Below are positions 51,340 through 62,389 of a DNA stretch of 64,000 bases, piece by piece (position 1 is the first letter of the stretch; each line of letters begins with the position of its first letter). Origin of the DNA: Gymnorhina tibicen (lineage: Eukaryota; Chordata; Aves; Passeriformes; Artamidae); contig VXAZ01007995.1 of the NCBI GenBank assembly GCA_013399875.1, positions 2,273,486-2,337,485 of the forward strand, in the 5' to 3' direction. The translations under genes and the position numbers were made by a program. The notes under the pieces were generated by a model that had not been told where the DNA came from, searched no databases, and saw only the letters and a list, made by a program, of their open reading frames with translations.

Positions 51340-54300
51340 GACCTCAGCTAAACCGTAATGAGTGCATTGACATAACATCAGCTCTGAAAGGAATCTAAGA
51401 CTCCATAGCATGTGAATGGCAAAACAAAGAAATTCAAGGTCCAGAGTTCTCTTCTTTAAATCACCCAGCTCCAGGGCTGTGTGATGGGTGTCATTACTGG
51501 TAACAGCCGTGCAGTGCTGCTGGTAGTGGAGTATGCCATTCTTACCTCTTGCAGTGTTTAGTTCACTGTGTCAGCCTCCTGTAGTGCTGGGATGGCCCCC
51601 ACATCCTGCATATCAGCATGCAGAGTGTACAAGGACATTCATAGCTTGTCTGGCGTGGAATATTTTGGGTAGGACACAGTCTAGGTTTTGCGTACACAGC
51701 TGCATTTTTGTCACAGGAGTGTCTCTGTAGCAAACTTAGAGACTTGGTAGCACCTTCAGTACAGATACAGATCTAATTGAGTTCAAACATGCAATAGGCT
51801 TACTTCAAACCACTGCAATATGAATTTCTTCTGCTTCTAAGAAAATCTGGAGACAATTTTTTCAGAGGTGAGATACCTTTTGACTCTTTGTTGGTTTGTT
51901 CTAACACTCCAGTGACAAACTTTATGGTACTGCCTCATTACCGGAGTGGTAGGGAACAGCTCAGAGGGAGCAAGAGCTCACAAATTGCTTCAGTTCTTAC
52001 ATCCATTAGCCTGACCAAGGACTTCCAGTTCCTACTTTTTCAGTTATATTTTGTGCTTTAGTTTATTGCTTTTGATTGCAGCATTAATCTCTTCTGGAGG
52101 AAATGTACTGAAATTCTTCATTTTCATTGACCACACTTAGGAATTACTGGAAATGTAAATGACTGTCCAAATTTGGAGCTAATTTCAATACCCTTGGCTT
52201 TTAACATTCATTTTTAAAACTTTTCTCCTCAGTGTTTTACTGACTTCCCAAAATATAAGCCAGATTATTGCTAGCTGGCACAGAGTTTCATGATGAAGGT
52301 CACTAAGGTCTTCCTGTAATTTTAGATTATTCTGAGCCAGTTGTAGCTTCTGAAAGTTTCCCAAGAGCCAGGAGCACTATCTAACAAGCAATCTTTGTAA
52401 AGTTAGAATCCTTGCTTTTCTGAAATGCAGGTGGAAGGGAAGTAGAAAGCAAAGTTTTGATCTTTAGAATCCAGACACAATTCTCAAAACATAGACAGCT
52501 CCAGAGGGTAGTGTTGCCCAGAACTCTCTGACTGTCCACAGCTGTGTCCTGCAGAACTGAGTTCTGAGCTCCAGTAAAGGCAATGGTGACATTACATTTG
52601 AAGTTTTAAGAACTGATTTTCCATCACGTGGAAAAGGTGAAATTCTTCCTCTCATGATGTCAGAACCTGAATTAAGCTGGTTAAGCCAAAGAAAGGATAA
52701 TAAAATGCCCATAGGAATAAAGAAAAAGAAAAGGGAATGTCCCTCTGGTGTCAGTGATAAATTTCTTCTGGCCAGAACATGAATGAAATGGAGGGGCCCT
52801 GCAGCAAAGCTACTTTTCTGTTTGGGCATTAGTTGAAATTAAAAGGTAACAAATGTGCAGACAGAAACTTGCCATATCAGTCATTTATTTTTATAGTTCT
52901 GGGAGGTATCAATAAAACATCTAAATAGTAAATTCATGGTAAGTCTGTTCCGTGCATTTTTCCTCAGTTATATCGAAGGCAATCAATTAAAACCTCTCTC
53001 TGTAGTGTGTGTCTCCGGCAGAGCAGGGTGTGCTCAGACCTCCATCAACTTTTCTGGCACACACAGAGCCATTGAGGGCACTGGTAGAGACCAGCCCTGT
53101 GCTATGCTGCTACCCACAGAGTTTTAACAAGTAGCCTGCCTGACAACCTCAAAAAATAAACACCTTAAACACTCTCTCTTTGTAGTTCATCTCTAGTCCG
53201 AAAGTAGTCGTCTGTTATTTTGGTATCTGTTTTCTAAGCACGTCTCCTTTAATTAGGTCCTGTGCACTTCTCAGATTTGTTTCTTTGCCAATATTAAACT
53301 GTTTTCTGTATAGCGAGCAGATTCCAAGGCAGATGTCCAATCTTTTTGGATTTTGCTTACTGATTGTAATAAATTTATTACTTCTTCCATGCAAACATAG
53401 AGCAAAATTCTTTTGTTGAGCAACAGACCTACACTGAGTATCTGTAAAACCACGTCAACACAGCAGGAGCTCGGAAGCACTAGTGGTAATAACTTCCACT
53501 GTGGCATTTCCATGTATTTTACTTTGGGTTTCTGTTTTTTTTCTCTCTTCCATTTCTTTGGCCAAGAATTTGGCTCAAGCTTAAACTTCATGTTATATGC
53601 ACTCCATTCAAAAATGTTCGAGGAGACTTGTTCAGGAGACTCCTCCAACAAACTCAATACCTAAGCCACTCACAGTTTAGAGTGTAAATCAAGTGTATAT
53701 AAAAAAAAAAGTTAGAACTAGCAAAGGGCAGAGGTAGATTGGATTAAGTCTGGATTATTGGAGAGTAGTCTTCCAGCAGATTTACCATTAGATACACACA
53801 GAACCAGATTTTGTTTCTTTCAGATCCCAAACAACTCCAACATGCTCAGGGAAAGACCAGAATGAGATTAGGCAGGAAGGATCAGGCTCTTGAAGAACTT
53901 CAAAAAGGAATAAGCAGAGAATAAGTGCCTGATTCTATTTGAAGTTGGTGTCATCTAAAGAGATGGATTCCCAGAGGTGCAGGCTGCACATCTGTACCTT
54001 GAAGGAGTCTCTGCAGACCCATCAGCCAATGCTGTACCTGTCAGCTCTCTGTATTGTACCTGGTTTTTACATATTATAAGGTCACATTCTACTTTCTTTA
54101 TGAAAGAATGTATGTGAGAAAAAATTCCTGAACTATTATTGGAGGAATCTGCTATTTTTCTAAATAGATCAACCATTGTGAAAATCAGCTTCAATTTATG
54201 CCTCATTTATGCATCATAAGTGTTCTTATGCACCATAAGTCTCTACTGAGTCTGTCAGACCTACTGGCCGTACATGGGGTCATTCCCAGTGTGTGTGCAG

Positions 54301-55885
54301 TGGTTTGACTGGCTTTGTTTCCAGGCTGGAGAGGCCTTGGAGCAGCACCATTCCCAGGACCACAACTCTCCTTAGCACCGGCCATGCTCGGAGGGTCCAT
54401 TGTGCAAACCCACAAATTCAATGAGCCTGCCTGAATGGTTATAGTTGTACATGGGGCGAGCGTTCAGGACCCTACTAAGCCCAACCAGATTGTGTTGCTG
54501 TCAGGCAATTAACTTTCCAAAAGAAAGAAAATAGAAATGTGTCGTTTAGGCCATTCTGTGCATTGTTTGTACATACTGGAAAGGAGAACAAAGTACATGC
54601 TCTTAACAGCTAACAGGAAGAGTATTTGTTTGTTTTCTCTTTGTCCCTGTTAAGGCACTCTCAACATGCCAGAGCTGAGAACCTTTAATTTATCACCTTC
54701 CTGTGCTTGGGGCTTTATTGCACTCATTGCTTAAGCTAATGCAGGTGGTCGTGCCCTGCTTTGCAGCTGCTTTTGCTGTTCCTGATGGTTGCAGTTCAGG
54801 TTTTTTTGCTCTGCTCCTGTTTCTTAGACATAGAAATTGATGCTTCAGTTTATTTCATTTGCATTTATCAGTCTTTTATCATTTTATTGCCACTTCTCTG
54901 CTGTGACTCTAAAGGAAGAACAATGTTTATTCCCTCTGCCCAGCAAGGTTTAAAACTGATTCTCTGTGCTACAATTGTTCTTTGTTTCTTTATAATGCGG
55001 CTTCATCTATTGTTTACAGTGTATTTATGAGCAGCAGAGACTTGATGCCTTTTAGAACGAAATGCCTTCATTCTTTCTGAAAGTCTCCTTGTGTTTTTGT
55101 AAAGCACTAAGTATCCTGGTGGTGCTAGAAAAAAGGTCGTGATTATGAGCACAAGAGAGAGGAAGAAAACTGTCAGTCTAAGAAAGGTTCCTCTTACTCA
55201 GCAAATCCCCTCTCTGGATTCTGAGCTGTCGGATGGTAGTGACACAGAAAGCTTCTGGTAATCTTTATTGCACCTGTTCACACTGCAAAGTCAATATAAC
55301 TCCCAGGGCTTAAGCTGGATTGCACTTTGATCACACATGTTGGTATCTATAGCTCCAATCTGGAAAGGAGCTGCTGCGTGTAGAGTACAATATTAATTAT
55401 CAATTAAATAATCTAGGGGCTCAGTTCTATTTTCAGACATTATTTGGGTACCTCAGGAACCAAAACATCTCAGCATTTTCACAGGAGTGGGATTTTACAG
55501 AGATTTCTTTGAAGATAGTGATTGTAGTCATGTGGTGAAAGCATGCTGTTTACAAATAACTCACACAGGGTTGGGACCGGGTATCCCCATAACAAAATTG
55601 TGTAGTGGTCATTAACAGAAAGGACTATGGTTAGATTTACATTAAATTACACTGAAGAAAGTAATACCAAACTCCAGCCATTCCCATGCAAAGAGATGAA
55701 GGGTGAAATTAAAATTTTGCTGAAAATAATATGCTAATTTGGAAATTAAGGTCATTAAATGAAAGGGAGTATGAAGAAACAAAACAATCAACTTGATATT
55801 AATTTTTTTAATACTAAAAGTTTCAGCTTGAACACTCAAAGGGCTTTTCAGACATGGAATGTGAACTGCTTGCATTTTCATGAGG
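51340..55885. other. Intron stretch without recognised features
   Basis: This is ordinary intron. Frames such as 52,464-52,829 (minus) and 53,271-53,657 (minus) have no family character. No repeat family was recognised. Confidence 0.55.
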
Positions 55886-55889
55886 CCAA

Positions 55890-56330
55890 CTTTAAAATAA
55901 TGTCGTTCCTGATTAGTGCAGTGAGCATCATTGCATTTAATTGGGTAATGACCTCTGCTTAGTGAATGTTATAAACTAGAGTGAAATTTGAAAAGAGGTA
56001 CAATAGCAAGCTGCAGTAATCATGTTTCTATTGGTATTGCCAATTGAAGATCATGAATGATAACCATTAAACCACAACATGTAAACAGTTTTTTCCCTGC
56101 AGAATTTAGGCTCAGACTGATCACTTGTCTCTCTTAATATGATTTGTCCTGGCTATGGAAAACAAGGACTCCTCCCTCCCCCGATATCTCTTCTAATGTA
56201 ATTAGCATCTAGTCAATAATGTTCAGCATTTCATTTTACCGCTTTAATTAACAAATTCAATTTGTTCAAACCGCTGTGAAAACAAATTAAAAGCCCAGTG
56301 AATAAAAACCTTAGTGCCAGAGATGTGTCT
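55890..56330. promoter_or_regulatory. Candidate conserved non-coding element
   Basis: The block contains GTAATTAGC at 56,198-56,206, CTTTAATTAAC around 56,242-56,252, and the palindrome AACAAATT-C-AATTTGTT at 56,250-56,266, with further TAAT and AACAAA words. The texture is like homeodomain-rich enhancers. Function is inferred and needs cross-species alignment. Confidence 0.3.
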
Positions 56331-56334
56331 AAGG

Positions 56335-57560
56335 TGTTCACCAACTCTTCCTCTGTGAAAAGACCATCTTCTGTGGTTTCTTTCCCCCTGTGAAGATGAT
56401 GGAGATTTTCAAAACTTGGTCCGATTTTTTTTTCGCTGGAGCAAGTTCAGGTTCATAGTGGTGGGATTTGTCTGGATTTTTAATTCTGACAGAGATGGTT
56501 TCACACCAAATGCCAAGTCCAAGGAACAAAGCAAGGCTGTCCTGTCATGGTGAATACACTGTGAATGTTGAACATTTATTTTTAAGCATTTCCAAATTTC
56601 ATCACCTTGGCTCTTGCTGCACCGCTCCCAGTCTGCACCAACAAGTGCAAGACAGATTTTTGGTGCAAATGCGGCCGAGTCTGTACAGCCACAGCTGCCT
56701 CCATAGCAGCCTGTGTGTGGCCAGGGCAGAGTGTTGCTTTCTGCTTCAGCTTTGAGGAAGTAGAGTCTCCTGAGGCTGCAGCAGTGGCTACTCATGTTGG
56801 TCTCACGCCTCTCCTGTCACCACCTGGGAAGCCACCAAGGCTGTGACAGCCTCTCTGTCCCATATTGTCGTGCTTTCCTTTTAGCTTTTCCCCCCAGTTT
56901 CTTTCATAGATGACAGCATTTATTGTACAAACATTTTCAGAGCTCTGGAAAGGTTGAAACAATACAGATTGAGTTTAATAACTACTGTAAATGTCCCACA
57001 AACTTGGTCAACAGACCAGCGTGTATTTATATGCACAATAAACACAAACACAAGCAACCCCCATACGGCTGTTTGGAGGTCAGCCTTCCCTTCCCAAAGA
57101 AGGTCACTGGCAACTGTGGGATTTCTGCCAACATGCAGCATTTAGCTTTGCAATATTCATGCAATGGCTTTTTAATATTTACAGCTGTAGATTTGACACA
57201 GCTCTCCTTATGTATTCTGATTGCTTTGGCTTTTTGCAAGACCTTCCCGAGGTGGCTGTTTTGAGAAACACATTTAAGAGAGTAAATGTTAGCTACTGAG
57301 CAGTGCTGGGGTTGGAAACTGAGGCTGCTGAGGAGAGTGTCGCACCTCCACCATCCAGAGGGGCTCAAGAAAATTTGTTGGTTCAGATTTATTTTGCAGT
57401 TCAACATGGAAGCAGTGGACTGTGCGTGCGGTCCCTGTGGTGTTGGTTCATGTGGGTGCTGTGGTGTGTACCACACTATGAAGTTTAGGCTGTGCGTTCT
57501 TCTTCAGCTGTGGATCCAGTTTGAGTGTCTCTCTTTTATTTACTGCTGTATAACCTAACT
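56335..57560. other. Intron stretch with overlapping chance frames
   Basis: The base composition here is a little richer in GC and several frames overlap on both strands, including two Cys-rich ones (56,607-56,846 and 57,286-57,558). None has a recognisable domain, splice context or codon bias that I can see. I call it non-coding. Confidence 0.55.
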
Positions 57561-57565
57561 GCAAC

Positions 57566-57764
57566 ATCATAGAATCAAAGTCACAGAGTGGTTTGGGTTG
57601 GAAGGGATCTTAAAGATCACCTCATCCCACCCCCTGCCATGGGCAGGGGCACCTTCCACTAGACCAGGTTGCTCAAAGCCTCATCCAACCTGGCCTTGGA
57701 CATTTCCAGGGATGCAGCATCCCCAGCTTCCCTGGGCAACCTGTTCCAGTGCCTAAACCACTGA
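57566..57764 (-). mobile_element. CR1 LINE, 5'-truncated 3' end, well preserved
   Basis: The plus strand starts ATCATAGAATCAAAG and continues GGTTTGGGTTGGAAGGGATC, then the CCTGCCATGGGCAGGG and GGCAACCTGTTCCAGTGCCT blocks. This is the antisense of the avian CR1 3' untranslated region, whose end is an ATTCTATGAT-type repeat. The copy is about 200 bases, lacks the open reading frames, and matches the bird consensus closely as I recall it, so it is much younger than the copy at 21-24 kb. It is the strongest evidence that the window is avian. Confidence 0.95.
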
Positions 57765-57769
57765 ATATC

Positions 57770-58955
57770 AATATATCAATCAGATGTCTTTGAGAGATTT
57801 AGTTAAAATTGGCTAGTGGGTACAATGATGATAGAGAAGAATGACAGATTAGAAGGGATTTGTACATAAACTTACTTCTTCAGGAAGCCAGGCTAAAACA
57901 GACCTTCAATTTGCTGTGTTTGCCTTTGCAGTGCCCTGTAGGTGATTTGCTATTTTTGAGTTTGGAAATATGTAGCCTTTACTACTCCATTGTACTCCAT
58001 TGTTCATCTCCAGTTTTATGTGCTCTGAAGTTCATTACACTGCAATTGACCATCATATTTGAATTTTTTTTTTCATGTAAGCACTCCTAAAATTGATCTA
58101 GTATTAGCTAGAACTTTACCTGTTCGTTGCTGTACATGAAAAATGGTAGTATTTACTGCAAGCTGAAGCCTGGAGGAAGTGAACCACTGAAACCTGATAC
58201 CTCGTGATGAGCGAGAATATGAAGTGAAAAGCATGATCATGTATTAATGTAAACAAATGGATGCAAGAGCTTTCGGAGATCCTCAAATGGGGGTGTTTAG
58301 AAAATTAATGTTCATATTGTCCACTCTAATTTCTTCTCAGTGGAATCACCAATCCCTATTTCCCATTTAAAATTGCCATTATAATATTTAGCGACACATA
58401 CTGGTGGTGTTGCCTGAGCAAATCTGTGTCTAGTGATTGCCTCTCTGCTCAGTTATGTATAGCTCATGCCTCTCTGTCTCTCTCGGTTTCCTTTATTTTC
58501 TCTTCTCTTTTTTTTTTTTCAAATGTAACCTCATGCCAAATGGTATAAATTATCCAACCATCTGTCCCCCTTCTTCAAAACCCTGAGGGAAAATAGATTT
58601 GAAGTGTAGCTCATTTTCACCAAAAATGCCAGTTGTAATAGATCCTGACTTTTGTGTCCACTCATCTTGTAACTGGTGGGAAATCCCATAGCCTTGAATT
58701 TTTTGGTAGCTGTGTTGGACCCTTTAGTTAGCAGGTGGCCAGTTGTGCCCCAGCTCAGCGATGGCAGCAGGTCCTGGACCTTCTGGTTTTAATCTCACCT
58801 GTGACCAGTAGAGGAGCTCCCCCTGCCTGCTACTTCTACAGCATTTTTAAGTGGATGAACCATTCACGTTTTCCAGATATTTTCTTTGAGGTTTAAATAA
58901 TTTCATCTAGTTATATATCTGCCCCCCCCCTTAATTTTCTGTCTTGTAAAATAAT
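57770..58955. other. Intron stretch with short homopolymers
   Basis: The stretch includes a T-run near 58,508-58,519 and a C9 run at 58,922-58,930, plus a small direct repeat ACTCCATTGT near 57,984-58,003. No gene or transposon was recognised. Confidence 0.6.
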
Positions 58956-58959
58956 AATA

Positions 58960-59160
58960 AGGAAACTGATTTTGCTGCATGAGTCAATTTGCAAATCAAG
59001 CAGCCTTTACGTTATTTCCCTGTCTGCTGAGCTTCTGCGCCACGTTTCGCTGTCTCGCGTTCAGCTTTCCCCTACTCTGTCTTTCTGACTTGTCAGCTGA
59101 AGCTGAAATGCTAATTGAAATCGAATGGGCCTGTCAACTGTGCTGCTCTCCCCCGGTGTG
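58960..59160. promoter_or_regulatory. CpG-bearing candidate regulatory block
   Basis: Six CpGs occur between 59,010 and 59,059, with two more at 59,122 and 59,154, far above the local background. Just upstream is the palindromic octamer-like word ATTTGCAAAT (58,987-58,996), and CTAATTGAAATCGAAT follows near 59,111-59,126. No family-like protein is encoded. An intronic enhancer or alternative promoter is possible; this is inference. Confidence 0.3.
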
Positions 59161-61335
59161 CTGAGCTGGTGTGTTCACTAACTGGGAGGATCCAAGGCTC
59201 AGGGAAGGTGCTCTCCTTCCCCACGGCATCACATAGTGCAATGAGCCAAACTTGTGGTCCTCTATAAACTTCTTGTACTGGAGGCATCCTCCAAAGCCAT
59301 GTCTATAAACCAATCTTCCACTTAACTGCTTCCAAAATGAGCGTGAGTGAAGGCAGATGACCTTGAGACAATTCTGGAGTCTGGGAAATTTCTTCTTTTT
59401 AGCCTGAGTCATTGTTAAATGGGGAACTCATCAGCTATGCTTCCACCTTGCTCTCTAATATATTGCCTCGTCTTCTGATTGAAGAGATAAAGAGAATAAC
59501 ATCTGAGATTAGGAGAACTTCAAATGTAGAGATCCTTCAAAGATACCTGGCCCTGGTGGCACGATGATTTATATATTATCAGTAGAGCTCTGCAGCTGAG
59601 GTGAAGTGAACTACGTGGTCTTCCATACCTCATACATAAAAATGTTTTATCTTTCAAAGAGATCCATATGACTCTTACAGCAGTCTTCAAAATCTATACA
59701 GGGTGTAAAAGAGCCCATGTTACACTGGAGAACTTCAAGGAAGAGGTAAAGCACATAATTTATTTTCCCTCATTAATAATGGCCCACATATTAGGTGAGA
59801 GCTTTATTACTGGGATTGTAGCCAATATTTCCTCATCGATGTGTTAATTTTATGTAGCACTACATGAATAATACACCACCAAGAACACACTGCCTGAATT
59901 TGCTGTGGTCAGTATAAGCTGTCCTGACTGAACCCAAGGGTCTTAATAAACCACGTAACTCTGGCCCATCCCCAGGATATGCATCTCAAAACCAGTGTTC
60001 ATCAGTTTGAAGCTCACCTATTCACATTGCTGTGCCACTGCATTTATGCCTTCAGTCATCCAGTGAAGTATTATTGCAGTTGTGCACAGGAACACATACT
60101 TAGATGTTTTTTGACTTTCACTTCTGTTAAGCTGGCGCTGTGATAGGTGCCTAGTCATGATAAACACAAGTATATAAGCAAGCACAGAGAAATTCGTATG
60201 CGTTTTGGTATGTGAACCTCTGGTATTCTTTGAAAATATTTCCTTTGACTCTGTAGAAAGTAGGTTAGCTGGAACTGTTTACCTTGCTACAGAGAGACTT
60301 TCCAGATAGCAATTTTTAGTAAAACAAATTTTTAGTCTTTGAGCTTATCTCAGTGTGACAGCTCTTCCATTTCAGACAGATTAAGATCTTTTCCAAAGTA
60401 CTCTGGGTTGGTGGCTATCCAAGCATATGTCATTAGGCAAAAATGAAGGATAGATATTGAAAGATGTATTTTAGCACTCAGGTATTTGATGTTTCTTTTC
60501 TAAAGGGACTGGTTTCTGAAAAAAGTTTTATGTTTTAACTAAGCAGACACAGATATTCTTTTAGCAGAGCTATTTAACCCTGCTGTCCCAGATCTGTTTA
60601 CTGTGTACCCTAGCCCCAACCTGATAACCCCACCTCTTCCCCTCTTTACCAGATGTGCTCCAGGAGATCCTCTGGGCAGATGAAAACAAGCTATGGCTCG
60701 TCTTGAGTTTTATGTTTGTGTTGGCTATCAGGTATTTTAGCCAAATAAAAAGTCTGGAAAATGTAGACCTTGATGCCAGAGGGACACTATGTTGGATCAT
60801 TGCCCTCACTCGCCTCCAGACTTCAGGAGGAAATTACCAATTATTGAGACTTAAGTTCTTTCAAATGTCACTGACCATCAGGTTCAAAAGCAATTTCATA
60901 TGATCTGGATTATAACAACAGATGAACTGATAATTCTGCCTTACTTCCACAGAAGGCCAGCACTTCCTGCAAAGACTGTATTTAACACTTGCTCCAAGTG
61001 TTAATCTAGCAAGATGTTTAGACTATTTCCCTTTAGTTTGATATCTGTAAAACAAAGATAATGGTGCACCTCAAAGGTGTATTGTCAAGATTAATCCATT
61101 AATTTTTATAAAGTTACTTTCAGCTTCTGAGATAGAAGTCTCTAAAACAATGCAAAGTATTATTCATACTATTATTATTTTATGAGTCATAAGAAGATAT
61201 TTCTTCCTCTTCATAAGAATTCCAATAAGATCTCCTTTCTTTATCGAACTGAGACAATGTTTTAAGTTCTCCTATTTCCTCAGAAACTAACTACAGTTGC
61301 TGGAGTTGTCAGTACATTTTTAAGAAAATGGCTCA
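59161..61335. other. Intron stretch without recognised features
   Basis: This is AT-rich intron with no repeat, RNA or coding feature that I can support. Confidence 0.6.
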
Positions 61336-61339
61336 ATGT

Positions 61340-61600
61340 CGAATTCCTTTTTTGTTCTTAACTGTGTTGATTTATAACCCTAATCTGACAGACGCCCAAA
61401 GATTGATACCTTCCAATTACCTGTGGTTTGTAATGTCAATTTAATAATCTTGCAATTTCTACAAGCTCAGGTTGATAACCACCGTGCTGAAGCTGAATAA
61501 TTTGTGGAATTTTTGTCTTCCAGCTTCAGAGAGATCCATAATAATGCATTAAAAAAAATAAGAGAGAGAACTGATTACATCTAATTGATGTTTTATGAAG
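61340..61600. promoter_or_regulatory. Candidate element with PBX-HOX and MEIS-like sites
   Basis: TGATTTAT at 61,368-61,375 matches the PBX-HOX composite motif and TGACAG at 61,386-61,391 matches the MEIS/TGIF core, ten bases apart. Several AATTAC, CAATTTAATAAT and TAATTG words follow. The stretch is neither repetitive nor coding. Binding is inferred from motif identity alone. Confidence 0.3.
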
Positions 61601-62192
61601 GTATCTGTTCTAATAACTTCAACCTGGGTAGGAAACAACACAAGTGTGTTAAATGCATTAAAAAGTACAGATGCGGAGTTCCACGGGCAAGATGATGATT
61701 CCAAATCAAATGCATTAGCATAAATGCAGAAATCTTAGCTTGCTGCTTGCCTAACCAGTGCCAGATTGGAGTGACTTGTAGCTATCACTCAGAGGCAGAG
61801 GAAGGTGTTAAGAACATGTTTAAATGAGAAGATGATGGCAACTCTACAAATTTTGACAGTCAGTTTATCTGAGGCACGAGTTCCTTGCTCTTTGTTCTTC
61901 ACCAGTTCCCGAGGGGCTTGATTTTGAGAAGTGCTGAGCACTTGCAGCTTCTATTGACTTCAAGTGGAGTTTTAAGTGTTCTGCACTTGTGAAAATCATG
62001 TCCAACTGGATTAACACAAAGAGGTTTTTCTTTCAACATCGGCCAGAAATCTCTTTTCTTCCTACCTGACGTTTTCAGCAAAACACAGTTACTATTTCCT
62101 AGCAGGCAAAATTGTGTTATTTTATTATGTATTTCAGTTCCTCAGTGTCTTAGTGAATATGTGTTAGACTTTATTATGCATTTGTACCATTT
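61601..62192. other. Intron stretch without recognised features
   Basis: This is non-repetitive AT-rich DNA between the candidate element and the CR1 fragment. Nothing was recognised. Confidence 0.6.
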
Positions 62193-62385
62193 CTCACAGA
62201 GTCAAAGAAATAAGAGATAGAAAAGACCTGCTAGGTCAGCTGCTCCATGTCTGCAGTAGGACAGCATTGTTCCTTTCAATAAGTTTTCTTGTGTTTTGTC
62301 CTTCCTAAATACTGGAGACATCTTTGGGGTTTTTTTACAGTGACAAAGGCTGCACAACAGTTTATCTTTCCTTCAAAAATAATAT
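62193..62385 (-). mobile_element. Old CR1 3'-end fragment, antisense
   Basis: TCACAGAGTCAAAGAAATAAG followed by AAAAGACCTGCTAGGTCAGC and the GCAGTAGGACAGCATTGTTCC block follows the order of an older CR1 subfamily 3' end read in antisense (tagged-repeat end, then an 'ACCTGCTAGGTCATCTAGTCC'-like segment). It is more diverged than the copy at 57.6 kb. The right boundary is uncertain. Confidence 0.6.
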
Positions 62386-62389
62386 CTAT

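Noticed and set aside
53271..53657. 128-codon minus-strand frame
   Set aside because: No domain, no splice-site context and ordinary AT-rich intron composition.
56607..56846. Cys-rich 79-codon frame that looks superficially like a small secreted peptide
   Set aside because: Cysteine spacing fits no family I know, there is no signal peptide, and overlapping frames occur on both strands.
57286..57558. 90-codon frame with a C-G-P-C-G-V-G-S-C-G-C-C patch recalling keratin-associated proteins
   Set aside because: The patch is short and comes from a TGTG/GGTG-rich stretch; the rest of the frame has no such character.
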